Source: Thaumasiovibrio sp043421945 (GTDB lineage Bacteria; Pseudomonadota; Gammaproteobacteria; Enterobacterales; Vibrionaceae). Taken from it: 39,124 nucleotides of DNA. The stretch covers positions 1 to 39,124 of the forward strand of contig JBHOGO010000040.1 of the NCBI GenBank assembly GCA_043421945.1. Direction: 5' to 3'. The translations under genes were made by a program, and so were the position numbers. The notes under the pieces were generated by a model that saw nothing but the letters and a program-made list of their open reading frames with translations, had not been told where the DNA came from and made no database searches. This document shows positions 8,647 to 16,400 of this stretch, in pieces (within the stretch, counting starts at the first letter, position 1; every line of letters begins with the position of its first letter).

Positions 8647-8671
8647 ATGGGGTAGTAATGAACTACCCCAT
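8647..8671. terminator. Perfect hairpin between convergent genes
   Basis: ATGGGGTAGT and ACTACCCCAT form a perfect 10-bp stem with a five-base loop, 19 bases after the HD-protein stop. There is no T run on either side, so termination is less certain than the stem suggests; a 3' end stabiliser is an alternative. Confidence 0.5.
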
Positions 8672-8699
8672 AAAGTCAATGCTGGTCAGCGTATAGCTA

Positions 8700-8725
8700 G
8701 CTATGTGGCTGAGCTATGTGACTGA
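8700..8725. repeat. 13-bp imperfect tandem repeat
   Basis: GCTATGTGGCTGA (8700-8712) is followed by GCTATGTGACTGA (8713-8725) and a decayed third copy starting GCTAAGT. It lies beyond the 3' end of nadE in a convergent intergenic region. No function is evident. Confidence 0.7.
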
Positions 8726-8778
8726 GCTAAGTCACGGGTTAGTAACTGAACTCGCTTAGCAAGTTTGTTACTGCGCAA

Positions 8779-9609
8779 TTAATCATAGATTGTCGGTATA
8801 GGCTGACGTTTATGCTGTGTGGCTTGATAGATCTTGATAAGTCGCTCTGAAACAAAATCTTCGACGGGCTTGCCTTCTAAGAAATCATCAATTTGATCAT
8901 AGGTAAGAGCAAGTGCATCTTCATCGGCTTTTTGAGGCGCTAGCTCTTCAAGATCAGCTGTAGGCACTTTTTCGACCAACAGTGATGGTGCATTTAAGTG
9001 GGCAGCAAGTTGTCTTACTTGACGTTTACTTAGCCCAAACAGTGGTGCAAGATCGCACGCACCATCACCATACTTAGTGTAGAAGCCCGTAATATTCTCA
9101 GCACTATGATCAGTACCAATGACTAACCCATTTGTAAGTCCAGCAACTTCATACTGTGCAACCATACGGGCGCGGGCTTTCACATTACCTTTTACAAAGT
9201 CAATATCAGCATTTTCAGTTTTACGTTGAGTGACATCTTTCAGTGCAGCAAGGGTTTCGGAGTGTACACCGTCGACACCCGACTTAATATTGATACTGAT
9301 TGAATGTGATGGTTGAATAAAGCTTAATGCTAACTGTGCTTCATCCTCATCCTTTTGAATACCATAGGGCAATCTAACCGCAATAAATTGGTATTGCTCT
9401 TGAGTGTGCTCACTATTTAATTCGTCAATAGCAAGTTGGGCAAGTCGGCCACAAGTCGTAGAGTCGACGCCACCGCTAATGCCAAGAACGAGTGTTTTGC
9501 ATCGTGCGTTAATGAGGCACTGCTTTATGAAGTTGACTCTGCGAGTGACTTCGAAGGCTGGATCGATGGTTGGGAGAACGCGCATCTCTTCACGTATTAG
9601 ATTTTCCAT
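8779..9609 (-). CDS. nadE: NH3-dependent NAD+ synthetase
   Basis: Final step of NAD biosynthesis: ATP-dependent amidation of nicotinic acid adenine dinucleotide with ammonia, in the cytoplasm. The 276 residues match the usual size (275 in E. coli), so this is the short ammonia-dependent form without a glutaminase domain. The ATP-pyrophosphatase P-loop is at residues 44-51 (ISGGVDST). Other family stretches are VKGNVKARARM, IGTDHSAENITGFYTKYGDGACD, LFGLSKRQVR and KVPTADLE. The gene is divergent from a mononucleotide adenylyltransferase gene that would make its substrate, a functionally coherent pair. Confidence 0.97.
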   Translation of the reverse strand: MENLIREEMRVLPTIDPAFEVTRRVNFIKQCLINARCKTLVLGISGGVDSTTCGRLAQLAIDELNSEHTQEQYQFIAVRLPYGIQKDEDEAQLALSFIQPSHSISINIKSGVDGVHSETLAALKDVTQRKTENADIDFVKGNVKARARMVAQYEVAGLTNGLVIGTDHSAENITGFYTKYGDGACDLAPLFGLSKRQVRQLAAHLNAPSLLVEKVPTADLEELAPQKADEDALALTYDQIDDFLEGKPVEDFVSERLIKIYQATQHKRQPIPTIYD

Positions 9610-9738
9610 GTCAGTTAATTCCTAGTGAATTCATTATGATGTTTATTCTGGATGATCGCTCAACTAAACTTGATGATCAATGTGAATTATAAGAAAAAAC
9701 GCGTAAAATTCGCTTGGTCTTAAAGGAGTGTCCAAACT

Positions 9739-10263
9739 GTGAAAAAAATAGCTATCTTTGGGAGCGCATTTAACCCGCCAACAAAAGGTCATTTGTCTGT
9801 GATCCAGCGCTTATCTCATTTTGATGAGGTCTGGTTGTTGCCGAGTTTTGCGCATGCTTGGGGGAAAAAAATGGCAACATTCGAAATGCGTTGCCGCTGG
9901 GTTGAAGCTTTTATTAAAGATGCTGATATGCGTAATTTGTACTTAAAAACTGAAGAGCAAGAGATGGCGCTAGGGGACCAAGCAGTAACAACCTATGATG
10001 TACTGTCCAACTTTTCGGTATCGCACCCAGACAATGACTACACGTTTATTTTAGGTCCAGATAACTTACTTAATTTTAACAAGTTCTACCGAAGTGATGA
10101 TATCTTACAACAATGGAGTATACTAGCGTGTCCGCAGTCTATCGACGTACGGAGTACGTATGTCAGAGACGCAGTATGTAATGGGCATAGCATTGAGACT
10201 TATGTAACGCCGAGGGTTGAACAAATGTTAATCCAAGATCAAAAAACTACCAGTATTTGGTAG
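9739..10263 (+). CDS. Nicotinate/nicotinamide mononucleotide adenylyltransferase (NadD-like)
   Basis: A 174-residue nucleotidyltransferase of the HIGH superfamily that would join NMN or NaMN to ATP, giving (deamido-)NAD. The N-terminus carries IFGSAFNPPTKGHLSVI, equivalent to the GxFxPxHxGH motif, and the C-terminal part has IDVRSTYVRDAV, equivalent to the ISxTxxR motif. FILGPDNLLNFNKFYRSDDI matches the substrate loop of NadD proteins. At 174 residues it is shorter than E. coli NadD (about 213). The start is a GTG preceded by AAAGGAG. Its divergent neighbour is nadE, supporting an NAD role. Whether it replaces or supplements a main-chromosome nadD cannot be told here. Confidence 0.85.
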   Translation: MKKIAIFGSAFNPPTKGHLSVIQRLSHFDEVWLLPSFAHAWGKKMATFEMRCRWVEAFIKDADMRNLYLKTEEQEMALGDQAVTTYDVLSNFSVSHPDNDYTFILGPDNLLNFNKFYRSDDILQQWSILACPQSIDVRSTYVRDAVCNGHSIETYVTPRVEQMLIQDQKTTSIW

Positions 10264-10297
10264 CTCGTGTGACAGGGAAATTTTGGGTAAGTATTTT

Positions 10298-10768
10298 ATG
10301 CATAAAACGGGTATGTTAGTTATTTTTTTGTTTAGCCTGATGTTAGGTAGTATGTCCTATGCTTCGAGTGTCTCTTCAGCGGAAACAACGATAAGCTGTG
10401 GGCAAGCCCCGTTTAATCTAACAGAAGACAAAGAATGTGATGACCATCAGCCAACTATTGAGTTTGATGTTTTTTATGCAGAAGACGAGAGCTTCTGGGA
10501 TAGCTGGGTCACAGATTCACCTTTCTACTCTAGTTCGTTTGAAGGTGGATCCCATTATGGTTTTAGCCTTTATGCCCCCGAAGGTATAGAAGAATTAGAG
10601 CACCTGAGTCCAGAGGACGTCAAACGCTGGATTCGTCAGCATGGCATCACCATGAGTTTCGGGATAGGGGAGCTTTCTACTGATAAGCTCCGCCTACGTT
10701 TTGATTATCGTTGGCAGCAAGAGACTGATAGTAACTTCATGTTGCAGATGCAGATCCCACTTCAATAA
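10298..10768 (+). CDS. Exported protein of unknown function
   Basis: I do not recognise this 156-residue protein. It begins with a clear signal peptide (hydrophobic run MLVIFLFSLMLGSMSYAS after HKTG), and cleavage is likely after SYA. The mature part is strongly acidic, with two cysteines close together near residues 29 and 41 that could form a disulfide, and many aromatic residues (ESFWDSWVTDSPFYSSS). The segment LSPEDVKRWIRQHGITMSFG is helical in look, and the C-terminus is beta-like. ATG 10298 is chosen; an in-frame TTG at 10283 has a better-spaced AGGGA and would add five residues without destroying the signal peptide. It ends 45 bases from the convergent AraC-like gene. Confidence 0.7.
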   Translation: MHKTGMLVIFLFSLMLGSMSYASSVSSAETTISCGQAPFNLTEDKECDDHQPTIEFDVFYAEDESFWDSWVTDSPFYSSSFEGGSHYGFSLYAPEGIEELEHLSPEDVKRWIRQHGITMSFGIGELSTDKLRLRFDYRWQQETDSNFMLQMQIPLQ

Positions 10769-10813
10769 CAACGCTATTTTCTTTGACTGTATTCAGCTAG
10801 AAAATACTATCAA

Positions 10814-11464
10814 TTACCAAGCTTCTTGAAGGTATTCTTGTGCAAGTGAATGCAATTCGGCACTGTCGATTTGCATATCTTCCGCTATTTGATTCAACTT
10901 CTTTCCTGATCGTTTTTGTTTCACTGCGTCGATAAGAGTCATGCAGATCTCAAGTTTTTCTCGTTGAGCATCATCCATGGGGTGGTTTTTGTTACGGTGT
11001 AATACTTTTGTATTTGCAATTTCAGTTGAGTAATGTTCTGAAGGAGAATATTGCTGTACTGAAGTCGCGGCCAGAATATGGTGAAGCGTATTGAGTATAG
11101 AAACAACAAGAAGGTTCTTCTGACGCCCTTTTTGTTCATTTTGATCATTGGTTAATGCTTTCACTAACTCAGTGAGTAAAGGAGCTGAGTTTAAGCGTCC
11201 AGCGACAGTAGAAAACGTCAGCGGTGATCGTACAGATACGCGAATAGTTTGCCATTCAGACCCTGGCGTTATGATCAAGCTTTGAAGGCAGTCTTGGTTG
11301 ATCCAAAACAAATCACCGGGTAGCAGAAGGTGATGTATTTTTCCGATCCGTACGATGAGCTCACCTTTTGTTGGGGAGATCAACGTATTGTAAGTTGCCT
11401 TCTTACGACCTGTGACAATTAACTTGTCAGTGGACTGAACTTGATGGTCAATAGTTTGCTGCAT
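10814..11464 (-). CDS. AraC-like regulator with a single visible HTH
   Basis: A 216-residue protein with a cupin-like N-terminal half (residues 15-80, including LISPTKGELIVRIGKIHHLL and LLPGDLFWINQDC), as in AraC-type sensors. The C-terminus includes KKLNQIAEDMQIDSAELH, which looks like the first helix-turn-helix of an AraC DNA-binding domain, but the protein ends about 13 residues later, so the second helix-turn-helix is missing. Downstream bases do not obviously encode it in another frame. It may be a degenerate or shortened regulator. It is divergent from the acyltransferase gene, a plausible target. No good ribosome site precedes ATG 11464. Confidence 0.55.
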   Translation of the reverse strand: MQQTIDHQVQSTDKLIVTGRKKATYNTLISPTKGELIVRIGKIHHLLLPGDLFWINQDCLQSLIITPGSEWQTIRVSVRSPLTFSTVAGRLNSAPLLTELVKALTNDQNEQKGRQKNLLVVSILNTLHHILAATSVQQYSPSEHYSTEIANTKVLHRNKNHPMDDAQREKLEICMTLIDAVKQKRSGKKLNQIAEDMQIDSAELHSLAQEYLQEAW

Positions 11465-11739
11465 GTTATGGATCTACTAGTGAATAACGACGTTGCACAT
11501 ACTGCGCATTTATTGGTTTTACGTCAATAAAAAAGGGTCTAGGGCAGTGATTTTATTATTCGGCTAGGAGCACAATCGAGAGCTATTCATAATAGGGCTG
11601 ATAATTGCTAACGTTGTGTTAATTTGGATGTTTTTAGATCTGGTTAGACCTCCAACCAATCGAATTGGATAAAATGAATACTGATTCCTCTGTCGTTACT
11701 GCGTAAAATAGCGCCATCTAAGTAGTTTGAAGAATTAAT

Positions 11740-12852
11740 GTGGAAAACGACATTTATAAGGACATTCGTCCATACAACGACAGTGAAGTGCAAGGTGCTT
11801 TACAGCGACTCATCCAAGATGATGAATTTATTACGGCGATAATACATTATCGTTTCTCTAAATTACCAAGAGTTATTGCACGTTTATTAAAACCCATTTT
11901 AAAAGCGATACTGACTCGTCGTTGGTCAAAGATTGAATCCGTGGAAGATGTTCAGCGTCATATTGCTTCCTATATGGCACAAGCCATCTCTGGATCAAGT
12001 GAAGGCGTGAGCAGCAGTGGGTTGAGTAAGCTCGATCCAAAGCAAAGTTATCTCTTTGTATCCAATCACCGTGATATTGCAATGGATCCTGCAGTAGTCA
12101 ACTGGTGCCTTCATTCAGCAGGTTACAATACAACCAGAATTGCTATTGGTGATAACTTATTAAAAAAACCGTGTGCTACGGAATTAATGAGACTCAATAA
12201 GAGTTTTATTGTGAAGAGGGCGATTAAAGCGCCTCGAGAGCTAATGAAAGCGGTTACTCAACTTTCTGGTTATATTCAATACTCTCTAAAAGAAGAAAAC
12301 ACCTCTATTTGGATTGCACAAAAAGAGGGGCGAGCGAAAGATGGTGATGATCGTACTGATCCTGCCATTCTTAAAATGTTCCATATGCAAGGCCGTAAAG
12401 AAAAATTGGGCTTTAGCGAATATATGCGCTCTCTCAATATTGTACCGGTCAGCATTAGTTATGAAAATGATCCTTGTGATTATGCTAAAGCTAACGAATT
12501 AGTCGCTAAAGAGCAAAATGGTCATTATCAAAAAAGTGAATTTGAAGATATAGACAGTATCGTAAAAGGGATCGTTGGTGAAAAACGTCGAATTCATGTT
12601 GCATTTGGTGACGTTGTCACAGAAAGCTATGAGACACCAGAGCAGCTAGCACTGGAAATCGATCGTCAAATCTACGAAAACTATCAGTTGTTCCCTGTCA
12701 ACTATATTGCAGCAGATAAGAATCATGACAGTGTCACGAAGATCGAGCGAGACAAGTTTGATCTGAAGCTCGGCGCTATTGATCAAGCAGTTGCGGCAGT
12801 GATCAAAAGTATGTACGCGATGCCCGTCGTTAAACAAGGTGTTGATCGCTAA
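11740..12852 (+). CDS. 1-acyl-glycerol-3-phosphate acyltransferase-like protein
   Basis: A 370-residue member of the PlsC/PlsB acyltransferase superfamily, which transfers acyl chains to glycerophosphate-type acceptors at the membrane. The catalytic motif is present as SNHRDIAMDPAVVNW (NHxxxxD), followed by the expected downstream blocks: LNKSFIVKRAI, WIAQKEGRAKDGDDRTDP (EGxR-type) and LNIVPVSISYENDPCDY. No clear membrane span is visible; LPRVIARLLKPILKAIL near residue 40 may associate with membranes. The start is GTG 11740; an ATG at 11738 is in another frame. The exact substrate is unknown. It faces an AraC-like regulator across a 275-base gap. Confidence 0.82.
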   Translation: MENDIYKDIRPYNDSEVQGALQRLIQDDEFITAIIHYRFSKLPRVIARLLKPILKAILTRRWSKIESVEDVQRHIASYMAQAISGSSEGVSSSGLSKLDPKQSYLFVSNHRDIAMDPAVVNWCLHSAGYNTTRIAIGDNLLKKPCATELMRLNKSFIVKRAIKAPRELMKAVTQLSGYIQYSLKEENTSIWIAQKEGRAKDGDDRTDPAILKMFHMQGRKEKLGFSEYMRSLNIVPVSISYENDPCDYAKANELVAKEQNGHYQKSEFEDIDSIVKGIVGEKRRIHVAFGDVVTESYETPEQLALEIDRQIYENYQLFPVNYIAADKNHDSVTKIERDKFDLKLGAIDQAVAAVIKSMYAMPVVKQGVDR

Positions 12853-12914
12853 TCTTCCTAAAGCTATCGATATTCCCTAATTACGATTTTAAATTAGGCT
12901 TAATGAGTAAGAAA

Positions 12915-12969
12915 AAGCGATTTCTATGCTTCTATGGTAATTAAAACCATTATCAGACGGAAATCGCTT
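12915..12969. terminator. Long nested inverted repeat between convergent genes
   Basis: Outer arms AAGCGATTTC (12915-12924) and GAAATCGCTT (12960-12969) are perfectly complementary and enclose a second hairpin, ATGGT/ACCAT (12934-12950). It lies between the acyltransferase and the LysR gene, which run towards each other, so a bidirectional terminator or 3'-end structure is likely. The long loop is unusual for a simple terminator. Confidence 0.5.
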
Positions 12970-12998
12970 AATCTTAATTACTTTTGGAGTCGTGTAGC

Positions 12999-13922
12999 TT
13001 ATTTGTTGCTGCTTTTCATCCATTTTGAATTGTATTGCATATTTTCCATTGTAAAATCAATGAATTTTCTTACCTTTGGAGCAAGGTGCTTTCTTCTTGG
13101 GAAGACAGCATAAAAGGGAAGCTGAAGTGTTGGCTTCCAATCTGGGAGTAGCTGTACAAGTTCACCTCGAAGTACTTCTTGATGCAGCAGATAGGTTGCA
13201 ACATAAGCAATACCAAGCCCGGCTTTACAAGCATCAACAATAGCGGGAGCATTATCAATCCTTAAGTCACCTCGAACTTTCACATCGGAAACAGTGTCTC
13301 CGTTTTCGAAGGACCAACTCTCAAAACTACGATCTGCTGCTTTATAGGTAATACAGTTATGTTGCTTTAATGACTCTGGCGTGGTGACTTCACCGTAACG
13401 GTTGATATATTCAGGACTTGCCACAAGCATAAACTCGCAATCGTATATCTTTTTTGCGACCATCGATTCTGGTATCTGATGATGCGCTGCAAGCCAGCAG
13501 TCGTAGCCTTCTTCGAGTAGGTTAGGGCGATGATCAAAAAGGGTCAATTCAATTTTTAGGTGCGGGTACTCAGCCTTAAAGTCCGCAAGTAATGCTGAAA
13601 TAAATGGGGTACCTAATGACAAGCCAGCAGCTAGTCGTAGTACACCACTGACTTCATTTTTATACCCAGCCACAAGTGCTTCGGCATCTTCCACATTCCT
13701 AATGAGTTTGTCACCATACTCGGCAAACTGTAGGCCTATCTCTGTGAATGAGACTACCCGAGTACTTCTTTGGACAAGTTGGCATCCTAGTCGATCTTCA
13801 AGCGCACTAATTTGTTTACTGACGTGTGATTTTGAAATGCCCAATTTCTCAGCTGTTCTTGTGAAGTTTTCTTCATGGGCGAGGGTTGCCAATATCACCA
13901 TCTGTTGCAGATTATCCAGCAT
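12999..13922 (-). CDS. LysR-family transcriptional regulator
   Basis: A 307-residue LysR-type regulator with the normal architecture. The N-terminal winged helix covers residues 1-65, with the recognition region FTRTAEKLGISKSHVSKQIS then ALEDRLGCQLVQRSTR, and an effector-binding domain follows from about residue 90. An AAGGA four bases before the ATG supports the start. It is divergent from a chromate-type transporter with a 290-base shared promoter region, and LysR regulators commonly control the gene they face. The effector is unknown. Nothing looks truncated. Confidence 0.93.
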   Translation of the reverse strand: MLDNLQQMVILATLAHEENFTRTAEKLGISKSHVSKQISALEDRLGCQLVQRSTRVVSFTEIGLQFAEYGDKLIRNVEDAEALVAGYKNEVSGVLRLAAGLSLGTPFISALLADFKAEYPHLKIELTLFDHRPNLLEEGYDCWLAAHHQIPESMVAKKIYDCEFMLVASPEYINRYGEVTTPESLKQHNCITYKAADRSFESWSFENGDTVSDVKVRGDLRIDNAPAIVDACKAGLGIAYVATYLLHQEVLRGELVQLLPDWKPTLQLPFYAVFPRRKHLAPKVRKFIDFTMENMQYNSKWMKSSNK

Positions 13923-14212
13923 GAGTCCTTTTTCCTTTGCTTACCTTATCAATTAATCATCCCAGAAGAATTAACCAATACAGTGTAAGTGTTCACTAAC
14001 TTCAGAATAAAGTTATTTTACAGTGACTTAGTGTTGTGGTTTTTGTATGGAAACAATATTATCACGCTTATTCAGTAAACTATAGGTGTGACAGCTTATT
14101 ATGTGGTTGAACATCTATAAATTAATGTCAATAATGAATTCAATTGATATAAACGATTTCATTCATAATGAAGGGAGGGATATTCTATGAATTGATTTTT
14201 AGGAGATTAAGC

Positions 14213-15367
14213 ATGTCTGTATTTTTGCAGTTTTTTTTATTGGGTCTTTATAGCTTTGGGGGACCAGCAGCACACATTGGTTTTTTTCAGCGAGAGTTTG
14301 TTGAAAAGCGTGATTGGTTAAAACAGGAAACATTTACTCAAGCTGTCGCTTTGTGTCAATTTCTTCCTGGTCCAGCGAGTAGCCAACTTGGTATGTTTAT
14401 CGGTTATAAGAAAGGGGGGTATTTCGGGGCGTTTTTGGCATTTCTTGGCTTTACATTACCATCGTTTTTACTATTAACATTCTTATCTGTTGCTGCATCG
14501 GGAGGTCTTAGTCACCTCACTGCTGTTGCTTTGTTTATTGATGCTGCAAAATGGTTGGCGTTGGTTGTTGTGTTGGATGCTGTGTGGGGAATGGGAAAGA
14601 AGAATATTCAGACTCGTATTCATTGGGTTATATTTGTTCTTACAGCATTTTGGCTTACTGTAACCTCTGGATTATTAGCACAAGTGATACCTATTATCGT
14701 CGTCGCTACTATTGGTTACCTCGTCACAAATTCGCAAGAAACGGTTAGTGATGAGAAACATTACAAGGCGTGGAATCCCAATTATTACTTACTGACAACC
14801 TTTTTTATCCTTCTTATTACGTTACCGTTATTGGGTAATAGCCACTCACTTATCAATCTGTTTAATATCTTTTATCAAGCGGGTAGCTTTGTTTTTGGAG
14901 GAGGCCATGTTGTCTTACCCTTATTAGAGCCAATGCTTGATGGTTTAGTGACAGAAGAAGCATTTATTTCTGGTTATGCCGCTGCGCAATTGGTTCCTGG
15001 CCCTATGTTTACCATGGCGAGTTATATTGGTGCGAGTGCGATGCCAAACAGTCCAATGACAGCGAGTTTACTGGCAACAGTAGCAGTATTTTTACCAGGT
15101 GCTCTATTGTTGTTTGCAATGATTCCTACTTGGGACAAGTTAATGGCCCACGCAAGACTAAAAGTGGCTATCAATTGGGTCAATGCCACTGTTGTTGCAC
15201 TTTTGGCAGTTGCTTTAGTGAACCCTATTGCGATTTCAGCGATCAGTGACTGGAAAGATGTTGTTGGCTGTATTATTGGATGGATTGCATTGAAATATGC
15301 AAAATTCCCTGTTTGGTTGGTTATTATTGTTCTGTTTGCAGTGAGGTTCCTGCTAACAGTGATTTAG
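14213..15367 (+). CDS. chrA: CHR-family chromate transporter
   Basis: Inner-membrane transporter of the CHR family (384 residues), the two-domain long form known to export chromate in some bacteria. Each half begins with the family signature: SFGGPAAHIGFFQREFV near residue 15, with LCQFLPGPASSQLGMFIGY, and in the second half FGGGHVVLPLLEPM with AAQLVPGPMFTMASYIGA. About ten to twelve hydrophobic segments are visible. ATG 14213 is chosen because AGGAGA lies seven bases upstream; an upstream in-frame ATG at 14168 would add 15 residues. It is divergent from a LysR gene. The substrate is inferred from the family name; sulfate or another oxyanion is possible. Confidence 0.9.
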   Translation: MSVFLQFFLLGLYSFGGPAAHIGFFQREFVEKRDWLKQETFTQAVALCQFLPGPASSQLGMFIGYKKGGYFGAFLAFLGFTLPSFLLLTFLSVAASGGLSHLTAVALFIDAAKWLALVVVLDAVWGMGKKNIQTRIHWVIFVLTAFWLTVTSGLLAQVIPIIVVATIGYLVTNSQETVSDEKHYKAWNPNYYLLTTFFILLITLPLLGNSHSLINLFNIFYQAGSFVFGGGHVVLPLLEPMLDGLVTEEAFISGYAAAQLVPGPMFTMASYIGASAMPNSPMTASLLATVAVFLPGALLLFAMIPTWDKLMAHARLKVAINWVNATVVALLAVALVNPIAISAISDWKDVVGCIIGWIALKYAKFPVWLVIIVLFAVRFLLTVI

Positions 15368-15372
15368 ACTGT

Positions 15373-15747
15373 TTAATGATGTCCACTTTCATAGCCGTAA
15401 TGCCTGAGGTGAGGGTGGGCAGCTTGCTTAGAATAGTATGATCGACGCTGATCGTACAGGATCGTGGTTAAGTTATGATGGTGGCAGACAACTCGCTGAA
15501 TATCGACGGTAGATAACAAGCCTATAAGATTGATAAGATGAAGCATTTCTCTAATTTGGTTTTCTTTGCTGCTGTAGTAATTCGTAGAAATAGCGACGGA
15601 GTTTTGGTGCTTTTGTGTAAGCTGTTTCAGGGTGTAACAAGCTTGTTGAAATTGCGTGCTGGGATCTGAGTAGGCACTAAAAAGTGTGCAGAAGATCATA
15701 GGGCGCTGATATAACGTATAGGTGATTTCTATCGTTTTATTACTCAT
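15373..15747 (-). CDS. Protein of unknown function, His/Tyr-rich tail
   Basis: I do not recognise this 124-residue protein. It has no signal peptide or membrane segment. It is rich in Gln, His, Tyr and Ser; the last 30 residues contain several His (KQAAHPHLRHYGYESGHH), which might bind metal. Central residues 64-80 (QIREMLHLINLIGLLSTV) look helical. An AGGGAGG ribosome site lies close to the ATG, which argues that it is real. It converges on the chromate transporter with only five bases between the stops. It could be a lineage-specific gene. Confidence 0.55.
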   Translation of the reverse strand: MSNKTIEITYTLYQRPMIFCTLFSAYSDPSTQFQQACYTLKQLTQKHQNSVAISTNYYSSKENQIREMLHLINLIGLLSTVDIQRVVCHHHNLTTILYDQRRSYYSKQAAHPHLRHYGYESGHH

Positions 15748-16017
15748 AAAGCCCTCCCTAAATCATTAGTGTTGTTCTGATGTTAAGTTTATGTTTTTAT
15801 CCAATATATTGTTTCGATCTCCATCCCGATTATGATGACCTCAATCGCCAATCATCAAGAGTGTATAGATGCTCACTTTTTCAGATATCAAAGCCTATAA
15901 ATGCACTACTCATTTCACAAAAATAAATCAATTTACTGTGAATTTTTTGATCTGTATTTAGTTTGAAGTGACTATTCCTGTTAAAATATTCATATGATGA
16001 ATTTGTAATAGGAGGTA
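15748..16017. other. Intergenic stretch, no gene seen
   Basis: AT-rich 270 bases between the divergent unknown gene and the 28-residue membrane-peptide gene. It presumably holds both promoters, for example an AT-rich block with TTAAAATATTCATATGATG at 15981-15999, but no confident -35/-10 pair or operator was found. Confidence 0.4.
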
Positions 16018-16020
16018 ATG

Positions 16021-16107
16021 ATGATGGAATTGGCTCTAGTGATTGTATTTATCGTGGGTGCTGTTGCGGTTGTTGTTAAAGAACGTCGCCAAGCTAGACA
16101 TTCTTGA
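16021..16107 (+). CDS. 28-residue single-span membrane peptide
   Basis: Short reading frame after a perfect AGGAGG (16010-16015), with ATG codons at 16018, 16021 and 16024; spacing favours 16021 or 16024. It encodes a hydrophobic segment LALVIVFIVGAVAVVV followed by a basic tail KERRQARHS, a typical positive-inside small membrane protein. I know no named family that matches. Flanking genes are unrelated. The strong ribosome site and the clean membrane-plus-basic layout support expression; length alone cannot exclude chance. Confidence 0.5.
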   Translation: MMELALVIVFIVGAVAVVVKERRQARHS

Positions 16108-16254
16108 GCAGAATGGCAGCGGCTTTCGTGAGGTGTAGAAATCGGCGAAAGTTAATGCAACTAAGCCCATATCGAATACACTTGAATGACGGCAGAAATT
16201 TCAAGGTTTTCTGAGCTACATGCGCCTTGAGATAGTGTACTCTTGACTTAGCAC

Positions 16255-16375
16255 ATCACTTTACGTAGTCGTCGCGATATCCCCCTCGCTAAATATTGCG
16301 ACGGACGACGCCATCTAATCGTTGGGAAATCGCTATGGTAGGGCTGCTCTTTATCGCTAAGCTACCTAACGATGA
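16255..16375. other. Structured intergenic region, possible small RNA
   Basis: Two consecutive inverted repeats lie in a 293-base gene-free stretch. The first pairs GTCGTCGC (16268-16275) with GCGACGGACGAC (16298-16309) with a bulge. The second is nested: ATCGTT (16318) with AACGAT (ending 16373), inside which GGTAG (16337-16341) pairs with CTACC (16362-16366). GC content is higher than in the surroundings. A TTGACT at 16243 could be a -35 box, but no clear -10 or T-rich terminator was found. Strand is undetermined. Confidence 0.3.
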
Positions 16376-16400
16376 CCCAAGGTATGACTCAATGAACTCA

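Noticed and set aside
9670..9680. TTGATGATCAA palindrome between nadE and the adenylyltransferase gene
   Set aside because: Resembles FNR half-sites, but the spacer is one base instead of four; could still be another operator, but nothing supports one.
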